From Treponema_I sp045597345 (GTDB lineage: Bacteria; Spirochaetota; Spirochaetia; Treponematales; Treponemataceae), in assembly GCA_045597345.1 (NCBI GenBank), contig JAZLJW010000012.1, positions 1 to 64,000 on the forward strand: a stretch of DNA of 64,000 nt, given 5' to 3'. Below are positions 52,587 to 61,505 of the stretch, one piece after another (the first letter of the stretch is position 1; every line of letters starts with the position of its first letter). A program made the position numbers and the translations under genes. A model generated the notes under the pieces. That model was not told the DNA's origin and made no database searches. It saw nothing but the letters and a program-made list of their open reading frames with translations.

Positions 52587-53288
52587 TCAATAAAATTGAT
52601 ATTGATTAATTGTAACCACATAGAGAAAAAAATCAAGGTCAGCCACATACTGTCCGTTTTTTACTCCAATCAGTGGGGTTTTATCTGACAGCACAATTGA
52701 GCCTGCAATCTCTTTCGGCTTGTTTTTCGTATACGACTGTGCCCAGGTTCGAACCGCATTTTTTATGGCATCTTCAACAGCTTTCTGCATACCGGAAGTT
52801 CCTTCATGTACACTTCCATATCCTTTCCCGGATACTTTTGCTGTGGTTGAACTCTGCCAGTGTTCTCTGTTTTTCATCATATGCGCAGTGCGCTCATATT
52901 CTGCCTGTGTAATTATTTTTGTATCTGTCAGGAGGCTGTCATGAAATGTGAGACGGGGATCTTTGAGCTGAACAGAACCTAATGGAGTAACTTCAAAATA
53001 TTCCTCTATGCCACGGGTTTTGTCAGAAGGTGTGTAAGAAAATTCCCAACCATAAATCATTCCGGAAAAGATAAAGGGTGTAACCTGATGTAATGCGCGT
53101 ACTGCCGGCATCCAGACAGCTTCGTCTGGTTCTGGAGCTATTCCAAGACTGGGGTCTTCATCAAAAGGAACCCACAGCTCAATCCGTAGTGTAGGATCGG
53201 TCTGTGCGGTTTGAGCTGTCACAGAAAAGGGAAAAAGAAAACAGAATAAGAGAATTGAAATAATCAGCGACGGTATGCGTTTTTCCAT
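52587..53288 (-). CDS. Secreted protein of unknown function
   Basis: This 233-residue protein has a signal peptide (~1-25, 'LLFCFLFPFSVTAQ'). The mature part contains 'IELWVPFDEDPSLGI', a segment of 'KVSGKGYGSVHEGTSGMQKAVEDAIKNAVR' read in parts, and a hydrophobic C-terminus 'DFFLYVVTINQYQFY'. The 'SGMQKAVEDAIKNAVR' helix is reminiscent of LPP20/FlgT-like lipoprotein folds, but the match is weak. It overlaps the upstream rhomboid gene by 25 bases, so the two are coupled. Confidence 0.62.
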   Translation of the reverse strand: MEKRIPSLIISILLFCFLFPFSVTAQTAQTDPTLRIELWVPFDEDPSLGIAPEPDEAVWMPAVRALHQVTPFIFSGMIYGWEFSYTPSDKTRGIEEYFEVTPLGSVQLKDPRLTFHDSLLTDTKIITQAEYERTAHMMKNREHWQSSTTAKVSGKGYGSVHEGTSGMQKAVEDAIKNAVRTWAQSYTKNKPKEIAGSIVLSDKTPLIGVKNGQYVADLDFFLYVVTINQYQFY

Positions 53289-53905
53289 ATCTGTAAGGGG
53301 TGTACCTGCATACGGATGACAAAATATAGCCAGGCAAAAGCAAAACCTGCCAGATGGGTTGTATGGGCGATACCACTTTTTAAGCTGAACAGCTGATCAA
53401 AGACTTCAATTGCAGCATACGCGATAATTAACAGCGGAGCAGGAACGGGTAAAACATACCATACAAATATTTTTGCGCGGGGAAACACCACAGCATAAGC
53501 AAACATTACGGCATAAACAGCACCGGAAGCACCGTACAGGAAGACACGCCACTGCCCGGTGCTGATATAAATCAAAAATGAAGCAATACCGCATAAAATA
53601 CCGGTAAACAGATACATGAGGAGAAATTCTTTCGATCCGATGGCTTTTTCAGTTATGTACCCAAAGAAAAACAAACCCAGCATATTGAACAGCAGATGCT
53701 GAATGTTATACAGGTCATGTACGAACATGTAGGTAAAGAACTGCCAGTACATGTGTCCATACACAATATTGGCAGGATTCAGTGCCAGATAGGTCATAAG
53801 CCCCGGCAAAAGACGCAGTATAAAAAATACGGCAATATTTATTGCAATAAGTATGAGGCTGACGTTCCAAAAAGCGTATTTAAATGGTCGGTGAATAAAA
53901 GTCAT
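53264..53905 (-). CDS. Rhomboid family intramembrane serine protease
   Basis: This 213-residue protein has six hydrophobic segments. The catalytic Ser is in 'LYGASGAVYAVMFAYA' (GxSG) and the His in 'HTTHLAGFAFAWLYF'. An N-terminal 'FTYMFVHDLYNIQHLLFNML' fits the family's HxxxN region. Rhomboids cleave membrane proteins within the bilayer; substrates are unknown here. It overlaps the GGDEF gene by one base and the next gene by 25 bases. Confidence 0.9.
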   Translation of the reverse strand: MTFIHRPFKYAFWNVSLILIAINIAVFFILRLLPGLMTYLALNPANIVYGHMYWQFFTYMFVHDLYNIQHLLFNMLGLFFFGYITEKAIGSKEFLLMYLFTGILCGIASFLIYISTGQWRVFLYGASGAVYAVMFAYAVVFPRAKIFVWYVLPVPAPLLIIAYAAIEVFDQLFSLKSGIAHTTHLAGFAFAWLYFVIRMQVHPLQIWKNAYRR

Positions 53906-54954
53906 TATCTGTATTTTCGGTAAACGGTAACTTTGTTTTTACCGGATTTTTTACTCTGGTACAGTGCTTTATCTGCACATTCAGTGATAGTTTTCGGGGT
54001 GTCAGAAAGATTTTCGCGCATTGCTGCAACCCCAATGGAAACAGTAACATTCATAGGCTGTCCATCGTACATAAGCGTCTGCGTTGCAATACGGTGTCTG
54101 ATACGTTCAGCTACCATCTCTGCATCTTTTGCATCAGTGTCGTACAGCATTACGATAAATTCTTCACCGCCATAGCGACCTGCTAAATCCCTGTTTCTGA
54201 TACATTCAGAAATGGCGTGGGCAGTTTCCTGCAGGACAAAGTCCCCACACTGGTGACCCCAAGTATCATTGAAGCATTTGAAGTCATCAATATCAACCAT
54301 AAGAACACTTAAAGGAACTCCTGAAAGACGGCATTTTTCAAGATTTTCACTGAGAACAGCAAAAAAATAGTGCCGCTGTTTCAGTTTGGTCATCATATCG
54401 GTAGTGGTCTGTTCAACCATAAGAGCATTACTTATTGCTATAGCAGAGAGGGAACCAAGAGTTGCAATCTGTTCTTTTTCGTATTTTGTATAGGAAATAC
54501 CATCTCCTAAATCGATGCGCTCTCCCACAATGAGAAAACCTACCAGACGGTTTTTCTGCTTTAAGGGAACAATAAGAGACGGATTTAAAGAGTCCAACTG
54601 GGTATAGTCAGCTTTTTTCCCTAAAGACTGTTTTATCTGATGCAAGGACTGTGGCTTGGGATTTGCTTTCAGGTACTCCACTAATGGATCGGTAATGTTC
54701 AAAGAGTACGTCAGGTTTTTTTCAAGTTCGAAACCACTGAAATTTGAGCCCAAATCAAAAGTATCAGAGTCATAATCGGTCTGAATATACATTCCGGCGC
54801 TTAGGACGCGCATCTGACACATACAGATGTAAAGAATAGATTCAATGAGCGTAGAGTATTCAAAAACGGAACATAGACTTTTTGAGATTTCCAGCATCTG
54901 GGAAAGATCGTAAATCTGTTTATCTTTAGAAACACGGTGATTTGACTGAATCAT
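53905..54954 (-). CDS. GAF-GGDEF diguanylate cyclase
   Basis: The protein has 349 residues. Residues ~15-180 form a GAF-like sensor ('LIVPLKQKNRLVGFLIVGE'). Residues ~185-345 form a GGDEF domain with the active signature 'GRYGGEEF' and an inhibitory I-site RNRD five residues before it. It should make c-di-GMP from two GTP and be subject to product inhibition. From memory, T. pallidum carries its single GGDEF protein in a similar place near tatD. There is no membrane segment. It overlaps the previous gene by four bases (ATGA). Confidence 0.93.
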   Translation of the reverse strand: MIQSNHRVSKDKQIYDLSQMLEISKSLCSVFEYSTLIESILYICMCQMRVLSAGMYIQTDYDSDTFDLGSNFSGFELEKNLTYSLNITDPLVEYLKANPKPQSLHQIKQSLGKKADYTQLDSLNPSLIVPLKQKNRLVGFLIVGERIDLGDGISYTKYEKEQIATLGSLSAIAISNALMVEQTTTDMMTKLKQRHYFFAVLSENLEKCRLSGVPLSVLMVDIDDFKCFNDTWGHQCGDFVLQETAHAISECIRNRDLAGRYGGEEFIVMLYDTDAKDAEMVAERIRHRIATQTLMYDGQPMNVTVSIGVAAMRENLSDTPKTITECADKALYQSKKSGKNKVTVYRKYR

Positions 54955-56537
54955 TTTTTTTCTTCCCTTACTTCACCGATAATTGCATAATTCCTCATGA
55001 TATCGATGAAAATATCCCACTGAGGAAAAGATGACTCAAGAAACGTTGCATTGTCGTGGTTACGCGAAGAAGTAAAAAAGCCTTTGATGTTTGCTACAAT
55101 TTCTGGAGAGGCCTTTTTCGAATCAGGGAGAACATTTCCCAAGAAGGAATAAAGTGTATGAATGGTGGTAACCGAGGCTTGAATCAGTTTTTTAGCCTGT
55201 GTATTAACATCTTCAATCATTTTATCCAGATTTTTCATGAATGAGGGGTCAGTGCTGCTGTCACGGATATATCCTTCCATAACCGCAATGTCGTTTTTTT
55301 CACCTTTTTCAAAAGATTTCTCAAAGGTCTCAAGAGTGTTTGCAACATCCAGAGCGGCAAAAACAGCTTCTGAGAATTCAGATTTGAACTGAGCATTATT
55401 AAAGTATCCTTCAACGACAATGTCATTCAAAAAGGTAGAAACCCGTCCATCCAGATAAATCCGGGTAAATGATTTAATAATCTGTAAAGGAAGAATCCAA
55501 AGGAATGATCCGGAACCGGCGCTTCTGAAACTGGTACTGTTACTCTGGTTATATCCATTTAACTCAACAAGAGGCATACCGTTGAAAAGTTGATTCGTTT
55601 CAGTGGTAATACGTTCATCCTGTATCTCGCTGGTAAGACGTTGTGTATCGTTTTCAAACTGTGCCTTGAACTTGGTTGAGTATTGTTCAAGATACCGCTT
55701 TTGTGGAAGTCCGGTCTTTGCCTGAAAGTGAGGGTCGTTTTTAGCAACCCGGATAATATCCAGAATGATTTGAGGAGTAGTAATCTGAGTCAGCACGTAA
55801 GAAATTTTCCGTAGATGTGTCTGAATAGCACCCATTTCTTCCCCGGTAAGCGGACTGCCTTTTCTTTTAAGGCATACTGCTTCAAGGGCTCGAGCTTCTG
55901 CTGCCGTTAATTTAAAATTACCGATGATAAAATAGAAATCAAGGAGATATTTTTCAAGCCGCTCAATTTCTACTGGTTCAAATCGGGCTGTAGCAGCTGT
56001 GGTTGATACAGAATATTCGCGGTCAAATTGTTTCAGCAGCAATGAAAATGGAAAATTACATAAGTCATTGAGCTGATCAAGAGTTTGTAGAGCATGTTCA
56101 ATGGCATGGAAGGTTGTTGTATTAATTTCCCGAATGATGGTATTCATTTCCTGACGCTGCGTTTCAAGTGCTCTTTGTGCGTTAGGCTGGGAAAGAAATT
56201 CTTCTTTGCGTGTATCGTAGGCAATTTTTTTTCTGCATTCCCGTGCCTTATCAGAAAAGCCTGTTTCAATAAGAATATCAATAAAGTGTTGGGCACGTTT
56301 TGAATCTGCATGGAAGATGGTATCGGAAAGTATGGCTGCAATAGGGCTGGTATGTTCATCAAGAACACGGAATGCTTCTGCAAAATTAGGAAGAATCATC
56401 CGGTTTTTGTAAATGGATGGCTGATATTGCTTCAGACTTGATTCAAGATGACGCATATCAGTTTTTTGCTGAGCTTCAGGACTATTTCCAGCAAAGAGAG
56501 AAGTTATGGCATTAATAATCTGGGATAAAAAGCTCAT
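54951..56537 (-). CDS. DUF5312-like spirochaete protein of unknown function
   Basis: This 528-residue protein begins 'MSFLSQIINAITSLFAGNS', an amphipathic helix that may touch the membrane. The rest is largely helical, with 'ALETQRQEMNTIIREINTTTF' by parts and 'IYLDGRVSTFLNDIVVEGYF'. I associate it with DUF5312 of treponemes from memory, not from a search. Function unknown. It starts 6 bases after dus, overlaps the diguanylate cyclase gene by four bases, and so may work with it. Confidence 0.65.
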   Translation of the reverse strand: MSFLSQIINAITSLFAGNSPEAQQKTDMRHLESSLKQYQPSIYKNRMILPNFAEAFRVLDEHTSPIAAILSDTIFHADSKRAQHFIDILIETGFSDKARECRKKIAYDTRKEEFLSQPNAQRALETQRQEMNTIIREINTTTFHAIEHALQTLDQLNDLCNFPFSLLLKQFDREYSVSTTAATARFEPVEIERLEKYLLDFYFIIGNFKLTAAEARALEAVCLKRKGSPLTGEEMGAIQTHLRKISYVLTQITTPQIILDIIRVAKNDPHFQAKTGLPQKRYLEQYSTKFKAQFENDTQRLTSEIQDERITTETNQLFNGMPLVELNGYNQSNSTSFRSAGSGSFLWILPLQIIKSFTRIYLDGRVSTFLNDIVVEGYFNNAQFKSEFSEAVFAALDVANTLETFEKSFEKGEKNDIAVMEGYIRDSSTDPSFMKNLDKMIEDVNTQAKKLIQASVTTIHTLYSFLGNVLPDSKKASPEIVANIKGFFTSSRNHDNATFLESSFPQWDIFIDIMRNYAIIGEVREEKK

Positions 56538-56543
56538 AATAGA

Positions 56544-57569
56544 TTAAGTGTAGTTTGATATAAGTCTGTTGTAAACAATTTCGTAATCTGCAAGGGTTTC
56601 TGCACTTACAATTTCTTTGCGTACCGCAGCCGCTCCAGGAATTCCCTTGGAATAACAGCAGAATCGCTTGCGCATTTCGCGGCAGGCTACCTGTTCACCT
56701 TTTTCAGCAATAAGCAGATGCAGTTCATCCATAGCAGTATTCAACCGATATGGAGCAGGAATTTCATCATAGCTTCCCGTTGTCAGCAACTGCTTTGCCT
56801 GGGTAAATATAAACGGATTTCCCATGGCACCGCGGGCAAACATAACTCCATCAACACCTGTTTCAGTAATCATCCGTTTACAGTCTTCCGGTGAAAAAAC
56901 ATCACCGTTTCCAAATACGGGAATACGTCCATTTACAAAGTGCACCAGATCCTGCAGCTGTTGCCAGTTTGCTTTTCCCTCATACCCTTGTGCCTTTGTC
57001 CGTCCATGCATGGTTATGGCAGAAGCTCCTGCGTCGATTGCAGCCTTTGCACAGTCCCGGTAGGTAATATGTTCTGCATCCCAGCCGGTGCGTATTTTTA
57101 CTGATACAGGAACAGTCGGTATATCGTGCTCCCGGCAGAATGATTCACTGGAATCTACAGCAGTTTTTACTATCGAAAACAGTAGGTTAGGGTCTTTTGT
57201 CAGGGATGAACCTGCACCGCTTTTTATGATTTTAGGTACAGGACATCCTCCGTTAATATCAATCAGTTCAGGCTTTGCTCCGGCAAGGGTAATCCGGACT
57301 GCTTCAGCCATAGATTTTGTGTCGCCTCCAAAAAGCTGAACAGCGTACATATCTTCATTAGGTGCACGAACCATCAGTTCCCGGGTTTTTTCAGAGCCCC
57401 GATACAGTGCCTCTGCAGAAACCATTTCCGTGTAAGTAAATGCAGCTCCGCAGTTTCGGCAGATATTTCTAAAAGCGCTATCAGAATAACCTGCTACCGG
57501 TGCAAGAAAAATGTTCCCACCGATAGTCAGATTCCCTACCTGAACTGAATGAAAAAGAGAATCTTTCAT
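56544..57569 (-). CDS. tRNA-dihydrouridine synthase
   Basis: This 341-residue FMN-dependent TIM-barrel protein has 'NIFLAPVAGYSDSAFR', the catalytic Cys in 'DINGGCPVPKIIKSGAGSSL', 'TMHGRTKAQGYEGKANW' and FMN-phosphate motif 'VFGNGDVFSPEDC'. It reduces uridine to dihydrouridine in tRNA D-loops with NADPH. Family placement looks DusB-like. It begins 10 bases after tatD on the same strand. Confidence 0.93.
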   Translation of the reverse strand: MKDSLFHSVQVGNLTIGGNIFLAPVAGYSDSAFRNICRNCGAAFTYTEMVSAEALYRGSEKTRELMVRAPNEDMYAVQLFGGDTKSMAEAVRITLAGAKPELIDINGGCPVPKIIKSGAGSSLTKDPNLLFSIVKTAVDSSESFCREHDIPTVPVSVKIRTGWDAEHITYRDCAKAAIDAGASAITMHGRTKAQGYEGKANWQQLQDLVHFVNGRIPVFGNGDVFSPEDCKRMITETGVDGVMFARGAMGNPFIFTQAKQLLTTGSYDEIPAPYRLNTAMDELHLLIAEKGEQVACREMRKRFCCYSKGIPGAAAVRKEIVSAETLADYEIVYNRLISNYT

Positions 57570-57579
57570 CTTTCAGATA

Positions 57580-58353
57580 TTATTCCGGTAATCTGAAGAA
57601 TCTGCAGCTGTTTTTCCACAACTGGTCAGCCAGCTCTTCAATGTTCATTTCCAGCATTTCTGCCAGAAATTTTACTGTTGAAGGTATATAGGCCGGCATA
57701 TTGCGTTGTCCGCGATACTGTGCAGGAACCATAAAGGGACTTTCTGATTCAATCAGGATTCGGTCAACCGGAAGCATCAGAACTGTTTCATGAAGGTTAC
57801 GGGCATTGCGGTAGGTCAGATTTCCGGCAAAAGAGAAATATACCGGCATATCAAGAACTTTCCTTGCATAACGGGCGTCTTCTGAATAGCAGTGCAGTAC
57901 GGCACCAGCCTGTGGCATGCGCTGTGCAAGAATGTCATAAATATCTTTTCCGGCATCACGGTTATGAATAATAACCGGTTTGTCATGCATCTGAGCCATT
58001 TCAAGCTGGGTAATGAAGAGTTCAATCTGAGAGCTTTTATCGCCGAACTTGCGATAGTAATCCAGACCGGTTTCTCCCAAAGCAACAACATTGGGTAAAG
58101 ATAAACCTTCCTCAACTGTTTTCATCCAGTCTTTCCCAGGGTTATTAACTTCAGATGGTGAAACTCCAATTGCATGGTATACCCCCGGCACATTTTTCAG
58201 GGTAGGGTATACGGTTGAAAAGTCGTGCAGACTGTTACAGATGCTTACAATGCGGGTAACATTTGCCTGCTTTGCTTCCTGCACTACACGTAATTGTTCA
58301 ATAGGATCATCGTATATAAGCCCGATGTGGGCGTGAGTATCAAAAAACTGCAT
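57580..58353 (-). CDS. TatD-family metal-dependent hydrolase
   Basis: This 257-residue protein has the N-terminal metal site 'FFDTHAHIG', the conserved 'ALGETGLDYYRKFGDKSSQI' block, 'KPVIIHNRDAG' and 'VLHCYSED', ending 'RILIESESPFM'. In family members it is a 3'-5' DNA/RNA exonuclease or deoxyribonuclease; the usual ETDxP appears here as ESESP, with the Asp replaced by Glu or shifted. GGAAG precedes the ATG. It is the first gene of the eight-gene operon that runs to pheS. Confidence 0.9.
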   Translation of the reverse strand: MQFFDTHAHIGLIYDDPIEQLRVVQEAKQANVTRIVSICNSLHDFSTVYPTLKNVPGVYHAIGVSPSEVNNPGKDWMKTVEEGLSLPNVVALGETGLDYYRKFGDKSSQIELFITQLEMAQMHDKPVIIHNRDAGKDIYDILAQRMPQAGAVLHCYSEDARYARKVLDMPVYFSFAGNLTYRNARNLHETVLMLPVDRILIESESPFMVPAQYRGQRNMPAYIPSTVKFLAEMLEMNIEELADQLWKNSCRFFRLPE

Positions 58354-58452
58354 GGCTTACTTCCAAAAAGAGGTGATAAAACGGAACCGTTTCTGCCGAT
58401 AATGGTACCATAGGATTGGGTACCAGTCAACGAATGACTCTTCCGGTCTAAT

Positions 58453-58481
58453 TTGACAGTAAAAATACATATTGTTATACT
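58453..58481 (+). promoter_or_regulatory. Strong sigma-70-type promoter of the M23 peptidase operon
   Basis: TTGACA (58453-58458), exactly 17 bases, TATACT (58476-58481), with TG one base before the -10. The predicted start of transcription is near 58489, giving a ~20-base leader with a G-rich ribosome site. It is the best consensus promoter in the window. Confidence 0.8.
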
Positions 58482-58509
58482 TAATTCACTGTTTATTATG
58501 GGGTGAGAA

Positions 58510-59529
58510 TTGGCTCGTAACAGACGCTATAAACGTGTTGAAAAAAACATAGTAAATAATCTCCTTGGTTTTCTGGCAGGTGTCTTCAAAGCAATCGGCA
58601 GGGGAATAGCAGGTATTTTCCGCTTTTGTGACAGAAAACTCACTGTCATGGTAGTTCCCCATTCTCAAAGTAAAGTAATAAATTTCCAGACCAACGTTTT
58701 CTCTTTGGCTTTTGGATTCCTTTTAATTTGTGGAATCATAGGCTCTTTCTTTTTCTTTAATGTTAAAACCGCCGGTTCTGAAGCCGAAATTGCCCGCCTT
58801 ATGGAGGACAACCGTCAGATGCTGGCCAGTCTTGATGAACTGCGGAATGAAAACAATAACCTGATGCAGGTTGCTAAACGGTTCCAGTCATCGCTGAATG
58901 AGTCACTTTCCCTGATGGGTATTGGCCAGACAACATCTACTAAAGGAACTGTACAGAACAGTGACTTGTCATCTCTTTTTGATATTCAGGAATTGTCACG
59001 GGGATCAGTGCGTGAAGCTGTGGATGTTCGTCAGCTGACGAGTTATCTTGAAGGGGCTGTACAGCCGGTAGAACAGTTAGGAAAACTTTTTGAAGCTCAG
59101 GGTGCGCTGTTTTCTGATATTCCATCCATCTGGCCGTTAAAGGGTGGCGTAGGTCATATTTCGATGCAGTTCGGACAGAATGTCCATCCGATAACCGGAC
59201 GCTGGTACATTCATAAAGGTTTGGATTTTTCTACGTGGCGTACAGGTGATTCAATTGTTGCTACAGCAAATGGACGTGTCGTAACAACTGCCTACAATGA
59301 CAGTTTTGGTTACTATGTAATTATTCAGCATAAATATGGATATTATACACGCTATGCACACATGAACTCATTTACCGTAAAAAAAGGTCAGACTGTTTCG
59401 CAGGGCGATGTTATTGGATACCTGGGAAATACTGGTGTTACAACTGGTGCGCATCTGCATTATGAAGTTCATATTGGTTCAGAAGTAGTAGATCCAGCTA
59501 AATACATCAATGTAAAATTAACGAAGTAA
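58510..59529 (+). CDS. Membrane-anchored M23 (LytM) endopeptidase
   Basis: This 339-residue protein starts with TTG at 58510 (GGGGTGAG upstream; nearby ATG and GTG frames stop at once). A basic cytosolic N-terminus of ~60 residues precedes one transmembrane helix (~63-84) and a coiled coil (~90-125). The C-terminal LytM domain (~215-335) has the zinc motifs 'IHKGLDF' (HxxxD) and 'GAHLHYEVH' (HxH), so it should be active against peptidoglycan cross-bridges. Next to a bactofilin it probably shapes the cell, as do the Csd proteins of Helicobacter. Confidence 0.92.
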   Translation: MARNRRYKRVEKNIVNNLLGFLAGVFKAIGRGIAGIFRFCDRKLTVMVVPHSQSKVINFQTNVFSLAFGFLLICGIIGSFFFFNVKTAGSEAEIARLMEDNRQMLASLDELRNENNNLMQVAKRFQSSLNESLSLMGIGQTTSTKGTVQNSDLSSLFDIQELSRGSVREAVDVRQLTSYLEGAVQPVEQLGKLFEAQGALFSDIPSIWPLKGGVGHISMQFGQNVHPITGRWYIHKGLDFSTWRTGDSIVATANGRVVTTAYNDSFGYYVIIQHKYGYYTRYAHMNSFTVKKGQTVSQGDVIGYLGNTGVTTGAHLHYEVHIGSEVVDPAKYINVKLTK

Positions 59530-59540
59530 GTGTTTCCGTT

Positions 59541-59969
59541 ATGGCAATTTTTTCAGATGATATCTCTATTAATACTCTCATTGGGGTAGGCGCAAGTTTT
59601 ACCGGTAATCTGCGTGTATCGGGGTTTGTCCGCGTAGATGGCGATATTGATGGGAATATTGAAACAACCGGCCGTATCATTATTGGTGATAAAGCGCGTA
59701 TTCGGGGAAATATTACTGCTACAGCGGCTGTAGTTGGGGGCGTTGTTGAAGGTGATATTATGGCACCTGATGGCGTAACAGTTTTGTCATCGTCAATCGT
59801 CATTGGGGATGTAGTGACTCATCATTTACAGGTAGAAGAGGGGTCTCTTATACAGGGTCAGTATGTTTCTCTGATTGAAGAGAATGATTTTAACGAAGCT
59901 GTAATTCACTGGCAGAACGTGAAAGCAATCCGGGCAAAGTCTTTGTTCGGTAACCAGGGTTCTTTTTAA
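59541..59969 (+). CDS. Bactofilin (polymer-forming cytoskeletal protein)
   Basis: This 142-residue protein has a central right-handed beta-helix of short repeats rich in Gly, Ile and Val: 'GNLRVSGFVRVDGDIDGNI', 'GRIIIGDKARIRGNI', 'VVGGVVEGDIMAPDGVTV'. The N-terminal 'INTLIGVGASFTG' is the typical bactofilin entry. It forms filaments at the membrane and positions wall enzymes. It lies 11 bases after the M23 gene, an arrangement seen in other curved or helical bacteria. The stop overlaps the next start (TAATG). Confidence 0.93.
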   Translation: MAIFSDDISINTLIGVGASFTGNLRVSGFVRVDGDIDGNIETTGRIIIGDKARIRGNITATAAVVGGVVEGDIMAPDGVTVLSSSIVIGDVVTHHLQVEEGSLIQGQYVSLIEENDFNEAVIHWQNVKAIRAKSLFGNQGSF

Positions 59970-60502
59970 TGGCACTTGGTCCAGTTACTCCCGGTCAGTT
60001 TCAGGCTGCAGCGAATTTTGCAGCAGCTCAGGCATCTAAAGAACAAAATCAAGAAATTGAAAAAAAACGGGCGGAGCAGGCAAAAAGGCCGAAATTCCGG
60101 GATATTTTAAAAAAAACTGCGGACAGCCCTCAGGTTCAAGAAGGCTTACCTCCTGAAATAGCAGGTATGGAGTATGAACAAGCCGTCACGTATCTTCTTG
60201 ATAATGTTACAATGGCTGCTGAAAATTTTAAGAGTAATCCGTTTACCAATGCTTTTGCAGATTACCGGACAAAAGTTTCACAGTTTTTAAAATTCGTGGA
60301 ACAGAATGCATATAATGTGGAATTTTCTGTATCGCGTCCGACCTATCGGGTCCCCAATCCTAAAAAAAAATATCTCATCAAAGTAATTGATGACAAACTT
60401 GAGCAATTGGCGCGTGATATATTGTATAATCAAGCAGAGCAGTTAAAAATGCTTTCTAAAGTTGATGAGATAAATGGACTGCTGGTAGATTTATTTTCGT
60501 AA
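59969..60502 (+). CDS. YaaR family protein (DUF327)
   Basis: This 177-residue protein has an N-terminal polar segment and a helical domain with 'GLPPEIAGMEYEQAVTYLLD', 'FADYRTKVSQFLKFVEQNAY' and 'KKKYLIKVIDDKLEQLA', the YaaR/DUF327 pattern. In Bacillus subtilis yaaR lies close to yaaT (ricT); here ricT is the next gene. Function in the family is not established. It overlaps the bactofilin stop by one base. Confidence 0.88.
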   Translation: MALGPVTPGQFQAAANFAAAQASKEQNQEIEKKRAEQAKRPKFRDILKKTADSPQVQEGLPPEIAGMEYEQAVTYLLDNVTMAAENFKSNPFTNAFADYRTKVSQFLKFVEQNAYNVEFSVSRPTYRVPNPKKKYLIKVIDDKLEQLARDILYNQAEQLKMLSKVDEINGLLVDLFS

Positions 60503-60520
60503 ACAAATAAGGAATTACAT

Positions 60521-61450
60521 ATGAGTAATCATTATTCAGATTCAGACATAGATGGTCTTACAAAAGAAGAACTGGCTTCTCTTGAAGATGAGAATTACAA
60601 CGAAGAAGTAATAGATGAAGGAGATTTTGTATTTCCTTCTCCCTTGTACCGGTTAAAGCTGGAATATTCTAGCGAGGGTGTATACGCCACTTCTGACAGA
60701 ATCGAAGTAAAAGCCGGAGATTATGCCATTATTCAGACTCGGTATGGTAAGGATCTTGCCCTGGTTATGGGGCCTGTAAATTGCCCTATCGGCATAAGAC
60801 CTTCGGATGTTATAACACTTGAGCGCAAAGCTACTGAAGAGGATTTGGAAAAAGCAAAAGAGTTTAAAGTAAAAGAAGAAGAAGCCTTTAAGATATTTCA
60901 GGAAAAAGTTGCAGTCCATAAGCTGGAAATGAAATTGATTGCAACACATTATCTGCTTGAAGAACCAAAGGTATTGTTCTTTTTCAGTGCTGAAAACAGA
61001 GTAGACTTTCGTGAGTTAGTAAAAGATTTGGTTTCTGTTTTCAAAATGCGTATTGAGCTTCGTCAGATTGGAGTTCGTGATGAATCCCGTATAACAGGTG
61101 GTCTTGGTGTTTGTGGACGCCCCTACTGCTGTCATGCCGTTTCAGACAAACTTCGACCAGTTTCAATCCGGATGGCAAAGGATCAGAATCTGTCTCTTAA
61201 CTCAATGAAGATATCAGGGCAGTGTGGTAGATTGCTCTGCTGTCTTTCTTACGAACATGAATGGTACTCAGAAGCACGGAAAAAGCTTCCAAGTGAAGGA
61301 ATCCGCATGCAGTATGATGGTTCGAATTTCCGTATTACTGAAGTAAATCCTATCACCAGAATGGTGAAAATGGCCGGAGAAGACGGCCGCCTGCTGGAAA
61401 TTGCAGCCAGCAGATTCAGCCGTAAAGACAACCGCTGGACAATTGACTGA
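60521..61450 (+). CDS. PSP1-domain protein, RicT (YaaT)-like
   Basis: This 309-residue protein has an acidic N-terminus, then the PSP1 C-terminal domain ('IIQTRYGKDLALVMG', 'FFFSAENRVDFRELVKDL') and the Cys-rich region 'GGLGVCGRPYCCHAV' with 'KISGQCGRLLCCLSYE'. In B. subtilis RicT joins RicA and RicF in an Fe-S-bearing complex that aids RNase Y-dependent mRNA cleavage. The Cys ligands are present. RicA/RicF are not in this window. AAGGA precedes the ATG. Confidence 0.92.
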   Translation: MSNHYSDSDIDGLTKEELASLEDENYNEEVIDEGDFVFPSPLYRLKLEYSSEGVYATSDRIEVKAGDYAIIQTRYGKDLALVMGPVNCPIGIRPSDVITLERKATEEDLEKAKEFKVKEEEAFKIFQEKVAVHKLEMKLIATHYLLEEPKVLFFFSAENRVDFRELVKDLVSVFKMRIELRQIGVRDESRITGGLGVCGRPYCCHAVSDKLRPVSIRMAKDQNLSLNSMKISGQCGRLLCCLSYEHEWYSEARKKLPSEGIRMQYDGSNFRITEVNPITRMVKMAGEDGRLLEIAASRFSRKDNRWTID

Positions 61451-61460
61451 TTATTCAGAC

Positions 61461-61505
61461 CACGGCATTCTGAGTCGTTTTTACTGCAGAATGCCGTTTT
61501 TTTTA
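61461..61505 (+). terminator. Rho-independent terminator after the ricT-like gene
   Basis: ACGGCATTCTG (61462-61472), loop, CAGAATGCCGT (61486-61496) and eight T residues. The minus-strand methyltransferase stop codon lies inside the T-tract (61503-61505). Confidence 0.93.
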
